From Plantactinospora sp040120695 (GTDB lineage Bacteria > Actinomycetota > Actinomycetes > Mycobacteriales > Micromonosporaceae), in the NCBI RefSeq assembly GCF_040120695.1, contig NZ_JBEEAC010000009.1, positions 162,414-226,413 on the forward strand: 64,000 nt of DNA, read 5' to 3'. The position numbers and the translations under genes were made by a program. Below the pieces are notes generated by a model, which saw nothing but the letters and a program-made list of their open reading frames with translations, made no database searches and was not told where the DNA came from. Numbering within the stretch: position 1 is the stretch's first letter; every line of letters begins with the position of its first letter. Shown piece after piece: positions 27,326-35,765 of the stretch.

Positions 27326-28408
27326 TCAGTCCGCGCAGGTCGGAGCCGGGGAGACCGGCGTGGTCATCGCGGCCGGCAGTCGGGTCCGGTCACTGAGTAC
27401 GGCGCAACTGATCTGCTCCGCGGTGACCTCGGTGGCGACCATGGTGGCGCCGTGCAGCATGGCGCGGTTGAGGTTCGCCCCGACCAGCCGGGCGTCGGTC
27501 AGGTCGATGTCGACCAGGTTGGCACCGACCAGTCTGGTCCGGACCAGTTCCGCTCCCGGCGCGGTGACGTAGCCGAGGTACGCGTCGCTGAGGTTCGCCC
27601 CGGTCAGGTCGGCGGCGGTCAGATTGGTGGCATCGAGACGGGCACCCCGCAGGTCCGCGCCGACCAGCGTCGCACCCGTCAGCCCTGCCCCGTCCAGCGC
27701 GGCGCCGACCAGCACGGCACCGGCCAGCGTCACCCGGTCGAGCATCGCCAGGTTGAGTCGCGCCTCGGTCAGGTCCGCCCCGCCCAGCCGGGCCTCCCGC
27801 AGGCTGGCCCGGTCGAGTACGGCACCACGCAGGTCGGCCTCGGTGAGGTCGGCCCGGTCGAGCCGGGCCCCGGTCAGGTCGGCGCCGTCGAGCCGGGCCC
27901 CGGTCAGCAGGGCACCGGTCAACCGCGCCTGCGCCAGCGACGCCCCGGTGAGCACCGCCCCGGTCAGGTCCAGCCTGTCACCCGGGCGGTCCCGGGCGGC
28001 ATCCCGGCGACCGATCACGGTCAATGCCGCCTGCACGTCCACCCCGGGCCGCCGGTCCGGGCCGGCCGGCCGCCGGACCGACCCGGCGGCGGCCTCCGCC
28101 GCGTCCAGCTGCGACTGCCGGCGTACGAAGGTGGCGAGCACCGGGACGACGGTCGACTGCTCGGCCGGCGCGTCCCGGAGTACGCCGTCCAGCGCGTGGA
28201 CGCCGCTGGCCCGTACCACATCGGAGGGCGAGGCGAGCAGCTCGACGGCGGCGGTGAACCTCGCGGTGACCCGGTCGGGTCCGGCGTCGGTGGCGCCGGC
28301 GGCGGAATGCAGCGCCACACCGGCCAGCAGCGTGGCCACGGCGCTGAGCACCAGCGCGGGTACGCCGAGAAACAGGACCGGCCGCCGCCGGCCGGGCTGG
28401 ATATCCAT
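27326..28408 (-). CDS. membrane-anchored pentapeptide-repeat protein
   Basis: 360 residues. A hydrophobic segment (~11-35) is followed by a helical region (~45-130) and then about 35 A(D/N)LXX pentapeptide repeats (~145-335; for example ADLTGARLDRADLTEADLRG), which form a right-handed quadrilateral beta-helix. Two cysteines are near the C-terminus. Such proteins can mimic DNA or scaffold complexes; nothing here specifies a target. The ribosome site is weak. It sits between the conservon and the Hsp70-propeller gene, all on the same strand. Confidence 0.88.
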   Translation of the reverse strand: MDIQPGRRRPVLFLGVPALVLSAVATLLAGVALHSAAGATDAGPDRVTARFTAAVELLASPSDVVRASGVHALDGVLRDAPAEQSTVVPVLATFVRRQSQLDAAEAAAGSVRRPAGPDRRPGVDVQAALTVIGRRDAARDRPGDRLDLTGAVLTGASLAQARLTGALLTGARLDGADLTGARLDRADLTEADLRGAVLDRASLREARLGGADLTEARLNLAMLDRVTLAGAVLVGAALDGAGLTGATLVGADLRGARLDATNLTAADLTGANLSDAYLGYVTAPGAELVRTRLVGANLVDIDLTDARLVGANLNRAMLHGATMVATEVTAEQISCAVLSDRTRLPAAMTTPVSPAPTCAD

Positions 28409-28496
28409 GCACGTAGTCTGCCTGCCGGTTGCTGACCCCGGCTACCCGGCGACGTGCGCACCATCCGGCGGTCTGGGCGTCGTCCAGGGCCGGACG

Positions 28497-31322
28497 CTAT
28501 CCGGCGGTGAAGCGGGCGACGACGAACTCGGAGTCGGCCCCGCAGACGATGACCGAGGTGTTCCAGGAGCAGGAGTCGGTGCTGACCTCCTTGAGCAGGC
28601 CGAGTTGGGTCAGCTTTCCGGACTCGGCGACCACCCCGGCGACGCTGGCATCCTGGGTGATCGTGCTCAACTCCTTGGCGAAGAGCAGCAGGTTGCCGCC
28701 GTCGACCCGGACGGCCACACCGTCCTCGCTCAGCTTCTCGGCCCCCTCGGTGGAGAAGAGTTTCGCCACCGGGTCGCCGCTGGAACCGGTCTGGACCAGG
28801 ACACGCTCGCCGACCGCCAGCAGGCTCTTCGCCTGCGGCACCTTCCGGCGCCAGGCGGCCTGCTGACTGCCGCCCTGGTCGGTCCGGACCGCCACCAGCT
28901 CGGTGCTGTCGGTGCCGGACCCGGCGGTCTCCAGCAGGCAGACCTGCTTCTCCCCGCAGGGCTCCAGTTCGGTCGGCCGGCGGTTCTTGTCCGCCGCGTT
29001 GTAGATGGTCGTCGGTGGGCCGAGGGTCTCCAGGTCGTACCGGGCCAGGCCGTAGCCGCCGGTCTTCGGTGCGACGAAGAGCTGTCCCTCGTACGCCAGC
29101 ACCTCGTCGTCGGTGTCGGCGGCGTCGGCCCGGGACTTCAGCACCTCGCCGTTCGTCACGTCGATGACCCGGATCGAGCCGTCCGCGCCGATCTGCACGA
29201 GTCGCGGTTTGGCACCGCGGTTCGGCAGCGCCGCGTCCCCGTACGGCTCGGCGGGCCCACTCACCTCCTGGAGGGTCCGCATCGGATAACCGGCGGCGTC
29301 GCTGTCGTACTCGCCCTTCGGGTTCGGCCTGGTCCACTCCTTGCCGGTACGCGCGTTGATCCCGATCAGCATGTCGGCGGTCTCGTCGAGCACCACCACG
29401 TACTCGTCGAAGAAGTAGAACCGGTCGTCGCCCCGGACGGCCCGTTTCCACAGCTGGGCACCGGTCACCGGATCGAGGGCGATCAGGTCGCGCGGGGTAC
29501 TGGTGCTGCTGACCTCCGCCTTGGCCAGCAGTACGTCCGGGAGCGCCTTGATCCATCTCCACCCCTCGGCGCCGGCCGCCGTGGTGATCCACCGTTCGAC
29601 CTTCGCCGACTCGGCGTGGAGTACCGCGATGTCCAACCGCTGGTCGGTCCGCTGGTAGGCGACGTACGCCCGCTCACCGGCGGTGGCGGTGAGGAGCGAG
29701 GTGCGGTTCTTCTCCCGTGTGGCGATCCGGTCGACCTCCTGGAAGGGGACGTAGTCGAGGCCGGGGTAGCGGTCCCGGGTCAGGTAGAGCAGCGTCGCGG
29801 CGACCACACCGACCAGCGCGACCAGCGCCCCGACGCCGATCCAGACCGGGCGGCGGCGTGCCAGGCCGGCCAGCCACGCCGACCCGACACCACCGGCCGG
29901 ATGCGCCGGCCCGACACCACCCGCCGGATGCGCCGGCCCGGTCGGCGGATAGCCGCCGGCAGCCGCCGCCCCGGATGCACCGGCGACCGCCGTAGCCGGA
30001 CCGGATGCACCGGGGACCGGCGCCGCCCCGGTTTCGTACGCCCGGGGCTGTCCCGGCACCGCGCCACCGGCGGCGGCGGCCGGGCTGGTCGGCACCGCAC
30101 CACCGGCGGCCGGGCTGGTCGGCACCCCGGCGCTGCCCCGGGCCGGGAGTGTCGCCGGGAGCGGGAGTTCGGCGAGCGCGCCCTCCGCGACCGGCAGCTC
30201 CGGCTGTTCGAGTACGGTCGGCGCGATGCCGAGTTCGGCGTGCAGCATCCGGGCCACCAGCGGAACCCGGGAGGAGCCGCCGACCAGGAACAACCCGGCG
30301 AGCTGGTCGACAGCGAGCCCGCTCCTGGCGATCACCGAGGCGGCCTCGTGGACGCCCCGGCGCAGCAGCGGGCCGACCACGCTCTCCAACTCGTCCCTGG
30401 TCAGGTGCAGCGCCTGCTCGACGCCGGGCACGGCGACCGGCGCGGTCGCGGTGCGGGAGAGCATCTCCTTGGCTCCGCGTACGTCGTCCCAGAACTGCCG
30501 GCGGGCGCGCCACTGGCCGGCGCTGGCCGGCTGGCGCAACTGTTCCCAGATCGGCGGGTACGCGGTCCGGATCACCCCGCCCAGGTGCTCGACCAGCGCC
30601 GCGTCCAGGTCGAGCCCGCCGAGGTCGGCGACACCGCCCGAGCCGACCACCACGAACCGGGCCCGACCATTCCCGTCGATGCCCTCGTTGCGGACCACCG
30701 CGATGTCCAGGGTGCCGCCGCCGAAGTCGAAGACGGCCAGCGCGGACCGGACCGGCACCGGCCGGCGCAGCACGTCGGTGAAGTAGCGGGCGGCGGCAAC
30801 CGGCTCCGGCACCAGCAGCGTCCCGCCATTGGGCCGGGCAGCCGGACCGGCACCAGGGAGCCGGGCGGCCGGATCGGCACCGGACGGGACCGGTGGCCAG
30901 CCGGCCCGGGCGACGGCGGCGGCCAGGGTGTCCCGGCGACGTGACCCCCAACTGGCCGGGTAGCTGAGTACGGCCGGCGGCAGGAACCCGACCGCCTCCA
31001 CCGCGGCGTTGGCCACCGCACCGAGCACGCCGGCCAGCAGGTCGACGGTGGCGATCTCGCGGTCACCGAGGAGTACGGCCGGCTCGTCGATCCGCCGCTT
31101 GGGGTTCGGTTCGTAACGGGCCGGGTCGGCCTGGGCCAGCCGCTGGGCGTCCCGCCCGACGTGTGGCCGTCCGGCGTCGTCGAGGAACACGCCGGACGGC
31201 AGGATCGGCTGCCCGTCGTGCAGCAGCGGTCTGGTCCGGCCGTCGGGCCAGCGCAGCACCGCCACGGTGTGCGAGGTCCCGAGGTCGACGCCGAGCCCGT
31301 AGCCTCCGTCCTGACCCGCCAT
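28497..31322 (-). CDS. Hsp70-type ATPase domain fused to a membrane-anchored beta-propeller
   Basis: 941 residues from ATG 31322, seven bases after GGAGGAG. Residues ~8-390 are a DnaK-like actin-fold ATPase with all phosphate loops (VDLGTSHT, FDFGGGTLDIA, LVGGSSRVPLV). The substrate-binding domain is absent; instead there is an Ala/Pro/Gly-rich linker with repeated HPAGGVGPA (~400-475), one membrane segment (VWIGVGALVALVGVVAATLL) and a ~440-residue PQQ-like propeller (ALDPVTGAQLWKRAV, INARTGKEWTRP). ATPase in, propeller out is the predicted topology. The role is unknown; envelope sensing or secretion control is possible. Confidence 0.88.
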   Translation of the reverse strand: MAGQDGGYGLGVDLGTSHTVAVLRWPDGRTRPLLHDGQPILPSGVFLDDAGRPHVGRDAQRLAQADPARYEPNPKRRIDEPAVLLGDREIATVDLLAGVLGAVANAAVEAVGFLPPAVLSYPASWGSRRRDTLAAAVARAGWPPVPSGADPAARLPGAGPAARPNGGTLLVPEPVAAARYFTDVLRRPVPVRSALAVFDFGGGTLDIAVVRNEGIDGNGRARFVVVGSGGVADLGGLDLDAALVEHLGGVIRTAYPPIWEQLRQPASAGQWRARRQFWDDVRGAKEMLSRTATAPVAVPGVEQALHLTRDELESVVGPLLRRGVHEAASVIARSGLAVDQLAGLFLVGGSSRVPLVARMLHAELGIAPTVLEQPELPVAEGALAELPLPATLPARGSAGVPTSPAAGGAVPTSPAAAAGGAVPGQPRAYETGAAPVPGASGPATAVAGASGAAAAGGYPPTGPAHPAGGVGPAHPAGGVGSAWLAGLARRRPVWIGVGALVALVGVVAATLLYLTRDRYPGLDYVPFQEVDRIATREKNRTSLLTATAGERAYVAYQRTDQRLDIAVLHAESAKVERWITTAAGAEGWRWIKALPDVLLAKAEVSSTSTPRDLIALDPVTGAQLWKRAVRGDDRFYFFDEYVVVLDETADMLIGINARTGKEWTRPNPKGEYDSDAAGYPMRTLQEVSGPAEPYGDAALPNRGAKPRLVQIGADGSIRVIDVTNGEVLKSRADAADTDDEVLAYEGQLFVAPKTGGYGLARYDLETLGPPTTIYNAADKNRRPTELEPCGEKQVCLLETAGSGTDSTELVAVRTDQGGSQQAAWRRKVPQAKSLLAVGERVLVQTGSSGDPVAKLFSTEGAEKLSEDGVAVRVDGGNLLLFAKELSTITQDASVAGVVAESGKLTQLGLLKEVSTDSCSWNTSVIVCGADSEFVVARFTAG

Positions 31323-31429
31323 GAACCGACTCCTCCGCCGGGCGAGGGGTTGCCCGGCCCTGCATGTTACGGGGGCACCCCGCAGCACCGGACCCGGCCG
31401 TGATGATCTCGCTCGTTCCCGGGGTCGCC

Positions 31430-31514
31430 GGGGACAACGGGGTCACCGGGGACAACGGGTCGACGGGGACAACGGGTCGACGGGGACAACGGGGTCGACG
31501 GGGTCGACGGTCGG
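31430..31514. repeat. G-rich 17-18 bp tandem repeat upstream of the Hsp70-propeller gene
   Basis: GGGGACAACGG occurs at 31430, 31448, 31465 and 31482, separated by GGTCACC or GTCGAC, then degenerates into GGGGTCGACGG. It lies in the 5' region of the Hsp70-type gene and downstream of rlmB. Regular G4 runs could form a quadruplex. Confidence 0.85.
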
Positions 31515-31532
31515 GCGACGGTCAGGCTGCGG

Positions 31533-32687
31533 TCAGGCGGCGAGACGGCGGCGGGAGATCTCGGCGAGCGCCACGGCTGCCGCCACGCTGGCGTTGAGCG
31601 ACTCGACCTCGGAGACCATCGGGATGCTGACCCGCAGGTCACAGGTGCTGCCGACCAGCCGGGACAAGCCTCGTCCCTCGGAGCCGACCACCAGCACCAG
31701 CGGACCGACCGCCGCCTCCAGGTCGTACAGCTCGGTCTCGCCGTCGGCGTCCAGCCCGACCACCAGGAACCCCTCCTGCTGGGCGAGCTTCAGCGACCTG
31801 GTCAGGTTGGTCACCTGACTGACCGGCACCCGGGCCGCCGCACCGGCACTGGTCCGCCAGGCGGTCGCGGTGATCCCGGCGGCCCGCCGCTCGGGTACGA
31901 AGACGCCCTGCGCGCCGAAGGCCGCCGCCGAGCGGATCACCGCACCGAGGTTGCGCGGGTCGGTGATGCCGTCGAGCCCGACCAGCAGCGGTGAGGGCTG
32001 CTCCAGCGCCACCGCGAGCATGTCCTCGAACGGCTGGTAGGCGAACGGCGGCACCTGCACGCCGATGCCCTGGTGCAGCACCCCGCCGGTCATCCGGTCC
32101 AGCTCGGCCCGGCTGACCTCCAGGATCGCGATGCCCCGGTCGGCGGCGGTCCGGACCGCCTCGTTCACCCGGTCGTCGATGTCGATGCCCTGCGCGACGT
32201 AGAGCGCCGTCGCCGGCACCTGTGACCGGAGCGCCTCCACCACCGGGTTGCGCCCGACCAGCAGCTCCGCCGCCTCCCGCCCGGGAGCCGAGCGGCGGCC
32301 CGGCGCGACCCGGGGACCCGGACGGGGAGCCGGCTTGCCACCGGGACGCCCGGCACTGGCCGCACCCCGACCGGCGCTGACCGACTTGCGCCCGCCCTTC
32401 TTCGTACCGGCGCCGCCGGCACCCCAGGTGGTGTCCTTGCTTCCCGGTATGCCGACCTTCGGCGCCCGCCCCTCCTCGGCGGCCGCCCGGCGCTCCTTCG
32501 CCTGCTTCCAGGCGGTGCGCTGCGGCACCTGCTCGGTGCCGGAGTACGCCTTGTGCCAGGGGCGCTCGTCGGCGGGCAGGGTCTTGCCCCGGCCCTTGAG
32601 CGCGTTCCGGTTCTTGCCGCCGGAGCCCCTGACGGCGCCCTTCTTGGCGCTGACCCGACGGCCTCGGCGTGGCGAGTTTCCGGGCAT
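31533..32687 (-). CDS. rlmB: 23S rRNA (guanosine(2251)-2'-O)-methyltransferase
   Basis: 384 residues. The SPOUT methyltransferase core has its three motifs: DGITDPRNLGAVIRSAAAFG, LVVGSEGRGLSRLV and IPMVSEVESLNASVAAAVAL, which form the SAM knot. A substrate-binding domain (LLVGRNPVVEAL...) precedes it, and a ~130-residue Lys/Arg/Gly-rich extension at the N-terminus, common in actinobacterial RlmB, may bind RNA. It modifies G2251 in the ribosomal P-loop. The start shares a base with the cysS stop (TGATG), the usual cysS-rlmB arrangement. Confidence 0.93.
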   Translation of the reverse strand: MPGNSPRRGRRVSAKKGAVRGSGGKNRNALKGRGKTLPADERPWHKAYSGTEQVPQRTAWKQAKERRAAAEEGRAPKVGIPGSKDTTWGAGGAGTKKGGRKSVSAGRGAASAGRPGGKPAPRPGPRVAPGRRSAPGREAAELLVGRNPVVEALRSQVPATALYVAQGIDIDDRVNEAVRTAADRGIAILEVSRAELDRMTGGVLHQGIGVQVPPFAYQPFEDMLAVALEQPSPLLVGLDGITDPRNLGAVIRSAAAFGAQGVFVPERRAAGITATAWRTSAGAAARVPVSQVTNLTRSLKLAQQEGFLVVGLDADGETELYDLEAAVGPLVLVVGSEGRGLSRLVGSTCDLRVSIPMVSEVESLNASVAAAVALAEISRRRLAA

Positions 32688-34108
32688 CAGTCCTGTTCTC
32701 CGATCGTCCAACGCGGCCCGTGCGGGGTGTCTTCGACCACCACGCCCGCGTGCTTGAGCTGGTCGCGCACCGAGTCGGCCGCGGCCCAGTCCTTGCGGCT
32801 GCGGGCCTGTGCCCGCTGCTCCAGGGCCAGCGCCACCAGTGAGTCGACCACGGACCGCAGTTCCCCATCCTGCCCGTTGCTGCTCCAGGCCGCGTCGAGG
32901 GGGTCGAGCCCGAGTACGTCGAGCATCGCCCGGACCACACCGAGCGCCGCCCGGGTCCCGGCGTCGTCGCCGCCGGAGAGTGCGATCTGGCCGTCCCGGA
33001 CCGTGTCGTGCAGCACCGCGATCGCCGCCGAGGTGTTCAGGTCGTCGTCCAGTGCCGCGCCGAACTCGGCCGGCAGCTCGGCGAGCGTACCCGCGCCGAC
33101 CCGTTCCACGGCCCGCCGCACGAAGCCCTCGACCCGGCGGTACGCCACCGCCGACTCGCGCAGCGACTCGTCCGAGTAGTCGATCCGGGACCGGTAGTGC
33201 GGGGCGACCAGGTAGTAGCGCAGCTCGACCGGACGGATCCCGATCGAGGCGACGTGGTCGAGGTCGACCACGTTCCCCAGCGACTTGCTCATCTTGGCCT
33301 CGCCGAGGTTGAGCAGGCCGTGGTGCACCCAGTACCGGACGAAGGGCAGGCCCGCGGCGCGGGACTGGGCCTGCTCGTTCTCGTGGTGCGGGAAGGTCAG
33401 GTCGAGCCCGCCGCCGTGGATGTCGAACTCCGCGCCGAGGTAGCGCCAGCACATCGCCGAGCACTCGATGTGCCAGCCGGGCCGGCCCGGCCCCCACGGC
33501 GACGGCCAGGCCGCGTCCGCCGGCTCCTCCGGCTTGGCGCCCTTCCAGAGCGCGAAGTCGTTGACGTCCCGCTTGCCCCGTTCGGCGGACTCCTCCCCGA
33601 TCTGGGTCTGGGTCGCCTCCGGCCGCTGGCCGGACAGGTCGCCGTATTCGGCGTACGACCGGACGTCGAAGTAGACGTCGCCGGAACCGTCGTCGGCGAC
33701 GTAGGCGTGCCCCTCGGCGAGCAGCTTCTTGATCAGCTCGTGCATCTCGGGGATGTGCCCGGTCGCCCTCGGCTCGTACGTCGGCGGGAGCACGTTGAGG
33801 CTGCGGTACGCGGCACCGAGCAGCACCTCGTTGGCGTACGCGATCGACCAGAACGGGCGGTCCTGCGCGACCGCCTTGGTCAGGATCTTGTCGTCGACGT
33901 CCGTGATGTTGCGGATGAAGGTCACCCGGAAGCCGCTGTGCAGCAGCCAGCGTCGCAGCACGTCGTAGTTGACCCCGCCCCGGAGGTGGCCGATGTGCGG
34001 CGAGGACTGGACGGTGAGGCCACACAGGTAGATCCCCACCTCGCCGGCACGCATGGGAACGAAGTCCCGCACCGAACGGGTGGCGGTGTCATACAGGCGT
34101 AGCGTCAC
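32687..34108 (-). CDS. cysS: cysteinyl-tRNA synthetase
   Basis: 473 residues from GTG 34108. Class I signatures SPHIGHLRGG (HIGH) and KMSKSLGN are present, together with zinc ligands in YLCGLTVQ and ECSAMCWRYLG...HHENEQAQ. It charges tRNA-Cys. Downstream coupling to rlmB is conserved. The upstream IclR-family gene is divergent, with only 19 bases between start codons, so promoters must overlap coding DNA or the transcripts are nearly leaderless. Confidence 0.96.
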   Translation of the reverse strand: MTLRLYDTATRSVRDFVPMRAGEVGIYLCGLTVQSSPHIGHLRGGVNYDVLRRWLLHSGFRVTFIRNITDVDDKILTKAVAQDRPFWSIAYANEVLLGAAYRSLNVLPPTYEPRATGHIPEMHELIKKLLAEGHAYVADDGSGDVYFDVRSYAEYGDLSGQRPEATQTQIGEESAERGKRDVNDFALWKGAKPEEPADAAWPSPWGPGRPGWHIECSAMCWRYLGAEFDIHGGGLDLTFPHHENEQAQSRAAGLPFVRYWVHHGLLNLGEAKMSKSLGNVVDLDHVASIGIRPVELRYYLVAPHYRSRIDYSDESLRESAVAYRRVEGFVRRAVERVGAGTLAELPAEFGAALDDDLNTSAAIAVLHDTVRDGQIALSGGDDAGTRAALGVVRAMLDVLGLDPLDAAWSSNGQDGELRSVVDSLVALALEQRAQARSRKDWAAADSVRDQLKHAGVVVEDTPHGPRWTIGEQD

Positions 34109-34127
34109 CGTACAAGGGTACCGACCT

Positions 34128-34955
34128 ATGTCTGTTCGGGCTCACCCCGCAGACCCCCACCCGCACCCCGCAGAATCCTCACCCGGCCCGGCTCCGGTCG
34201 CGCCGGCTCCCGTGCCGACCGGCACCGGCCGTACGCTGCCTGATGTGGCGAGGGTGGTGGGCGACGGAGCGGCCGACCCAGCGGAGGAGGCCGCCGGCCG
34301 GGCCGGCGAGGAGGCCGCCGGCCGGGCCGGCGAGACGGCGCAGACCCTGGACCGTGGCCTGCGCCTGCTGCACCTGGTCGCCGACGCCTCCGGCGGGCTG
34401 ACCGTGACCGAGGCGGCGACCCGGTTGGGTGTCGGCCGGGCGGTGGTCTACCGGCTGCTGGGCGCACTCACCGAACACGGGATGGTCCGCCGGGACGCCG
34501 GTGGCCGGCTGCGGCTCGGCGCGGGACTGCTGCACCTGGCCCGGCGGGCCCAGCCGCTGCTCGCCGACGGGGCGCTGCCGGCGCTGCGCCGGCTGGCCGA
34601 GCAGACCGGGGCGACCGCGCACCTGACCGTGGTCGACGGTGCCGAGGGGGTGGCGCTGGCGGTCGTCGAGCCGAGCTGGACGGCGTTCCACGTCGCCTAC
34701 CGGACCGGCACCCGTCATCCGCTGGACCGGGGCGCGGCCGGCCGGGCGATCCTGGCCGGCCGGCAGGGCCGGGCCGACCCGGTGACGACCAGCGGCGAAC
34801 TCCAGTCCGGCGCCCACGGCGTCGCCGCACCCGTGCTCGGAGTCCCCGGCCTGGAGGCCAGCGTCGGCGTGGTCGCCCTGGCCGCCCTCGACGTCACGAA
34901 GACCGGCCCCCAGGTCCGCGCCGCCGCCACCGAGATCGCCACCGCCCTCTCCTGA
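34128..34955 (+). CDS. IclR family transcriptional regulator
   Basis: 275 residues from ATG 34128 (AAGGG upstream). A disordered N-terminus of ~85 residues includes an exact duplication of EEAAGRAG; then a winged HTH (LTVTEAATRLGVGRAVVYRLL, shown in part) and the IclR effector domain (ATAHLTVVDGAEGVALAVVEP ... HPLDRGAAGRAIL). A downstream start near 34250 would remove the low-complexity part and cannot be excluded. It is divergent from cysS. IclR regulators often control aromatic catabolism, but no target is evident next to it. Confidence 0.82.
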   Translation: MSVRAHPADPHPHPAESSPGPAPVAPAPVPTGTGRTLPDVARVVGDGAADPAEEAAGRAGEEAAGRAGETAQTLDRGLRLLHLVADASGGLTVTEAATRLGVGRAVVYRLLGALTEHGMVRRDAGGRLRLGAGLLHLARRAQPLLADGALPALRRLAEQTGATAHLTVVDGAEGVALAVVEPSWTAFHVAYRTGTRHPLDRGAAGRAILAGRQGRADPVTTSGELQSGAHGVAAPVLGVPGLEASVGVVALAALDVTKTGPQVRAAATEIATALS

Positions 34956-34964
34956 CCCAGGAGA

Positions 34965-35032
34965 CCGGGCAACTTCCCGGAAAGAGTGGCTCCCCGGGCG
35001 CTGGAGGCCACTCTTTCCCTGATATTGCCCGG
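34965..35032. terminator. nested hairpin between convergent IclR and HAD genes
   Basis: Outer stem CCGGGCAA/TTGCCCGG (34965-34972 with 35025-35032) and inner 12-bp stem GGAAAGAGTGGC/GCCACTCTTTCC (34979-34990 with 35007-35018), both perfect. Placed between two stop codons, it should terminate in both directions. Confidence 0.85.
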
Positions 35033-35046
35033 ACCTTCACCGCCTG

Positions 35047-35736
35047 TTAGGGGGTCTGGCACCAGTGGTGGAGTAGGGCGGGGAGTTCGGCCAGGGAGCG
35101 GATCTCGGCGTCGGGGCGCAGGCCGGCCGGGCGGGCCAGGCCGGCGCGGTTGAGCCAGACCGCGCGCAGGCCGGCTGCCTGGGCCGCCTCGACGTCCTTG
35201 CTCGGCGAGTCTCCGACGTGCACCACCGACGACGGGGGCGTCCCGGCTGCCGCCAGTACCGCCGCGTAGAACTCCGGTGCCGGCTTCTTCGGTACGCCGC
35301 CGACGTGCGCGTAGATCTCGAAGGCGAAGTCCGCGGCCAACCCGCACCGCTCCGGCCGGCTGTTGCCGTTGGTGGCGAAGCCGAGCGTGTACGACCGGCG
35401 CAGCACCCCGAGTGCCGGCAGGGTGTCCGCGAAGGGCCGGGTCAGCGCGAACCGCCGGGCGAAGTAGAGCTCCGCGATCGGCTCCAGTTCGGCGGTCAGG
35501 CCGGCCCGGGCCAGTGACCGGGCCAGCGCGGCCCGGCGGATCCGGGTGACCGGCTCACCGGCGTGGTCGGCGAGGACGGCGTCCCAGTCCCCCTCGATCT
35601 CGGCCAGCGTGACGTCCCGGGCCGCCGGGCTCAGCCGCCGCATCGCAGCGAGTACGGCGACCAGCGCGCCGGTCACCGCCGGACGCAGGTCGACCAGTGT
35701 CTCGTCCGCGTCGAACACCACCGTGCGCACGTCCAC
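35047..35736 (-). CDS. HAD family hydrolase
   Basis: 229 residues. Motif I is FDADETLVDL (nucleophile D and D+2 acid), motif II the Thr in FATNGN, motif III Lys in VPKKPAPEFY, motif IV VHVGDSPSKDVEAAQAAG. The helical cap inserted after motif I makes it a C1-type phosphatase of the phosphoglycolate/pyrophosphatase-like group. The start is GTG 35736 or 35730; the ribosome site is poor. It follows fumC by 29 bases on the same strand. Substrate unknown. Confidence 0.88.
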   Translation of the reverse strand: MDVRTVVFDADETLVDLRPAVTGALVAVLAAMRRLSPAARDVTLAEIEGDWDAVLADHAGEPVTRIRRAALARSLARAGLTAELEPIAELYFARRFALTRPFADTLPALGVLRRSYTLGFATNGNSRPERCGLAADFAFEIYAHVGGVPKKPAPEFYAAVLAAAGTPPSSVVHVGDSPSKDVEAAQAAGLRAVWLNRAGLARPAGLRPDAEIRSLAELPALLHHWCQTP

Positions 35737-35765
35737 GCGTACGAGGGTAGGTGCCGCCGGGAACG

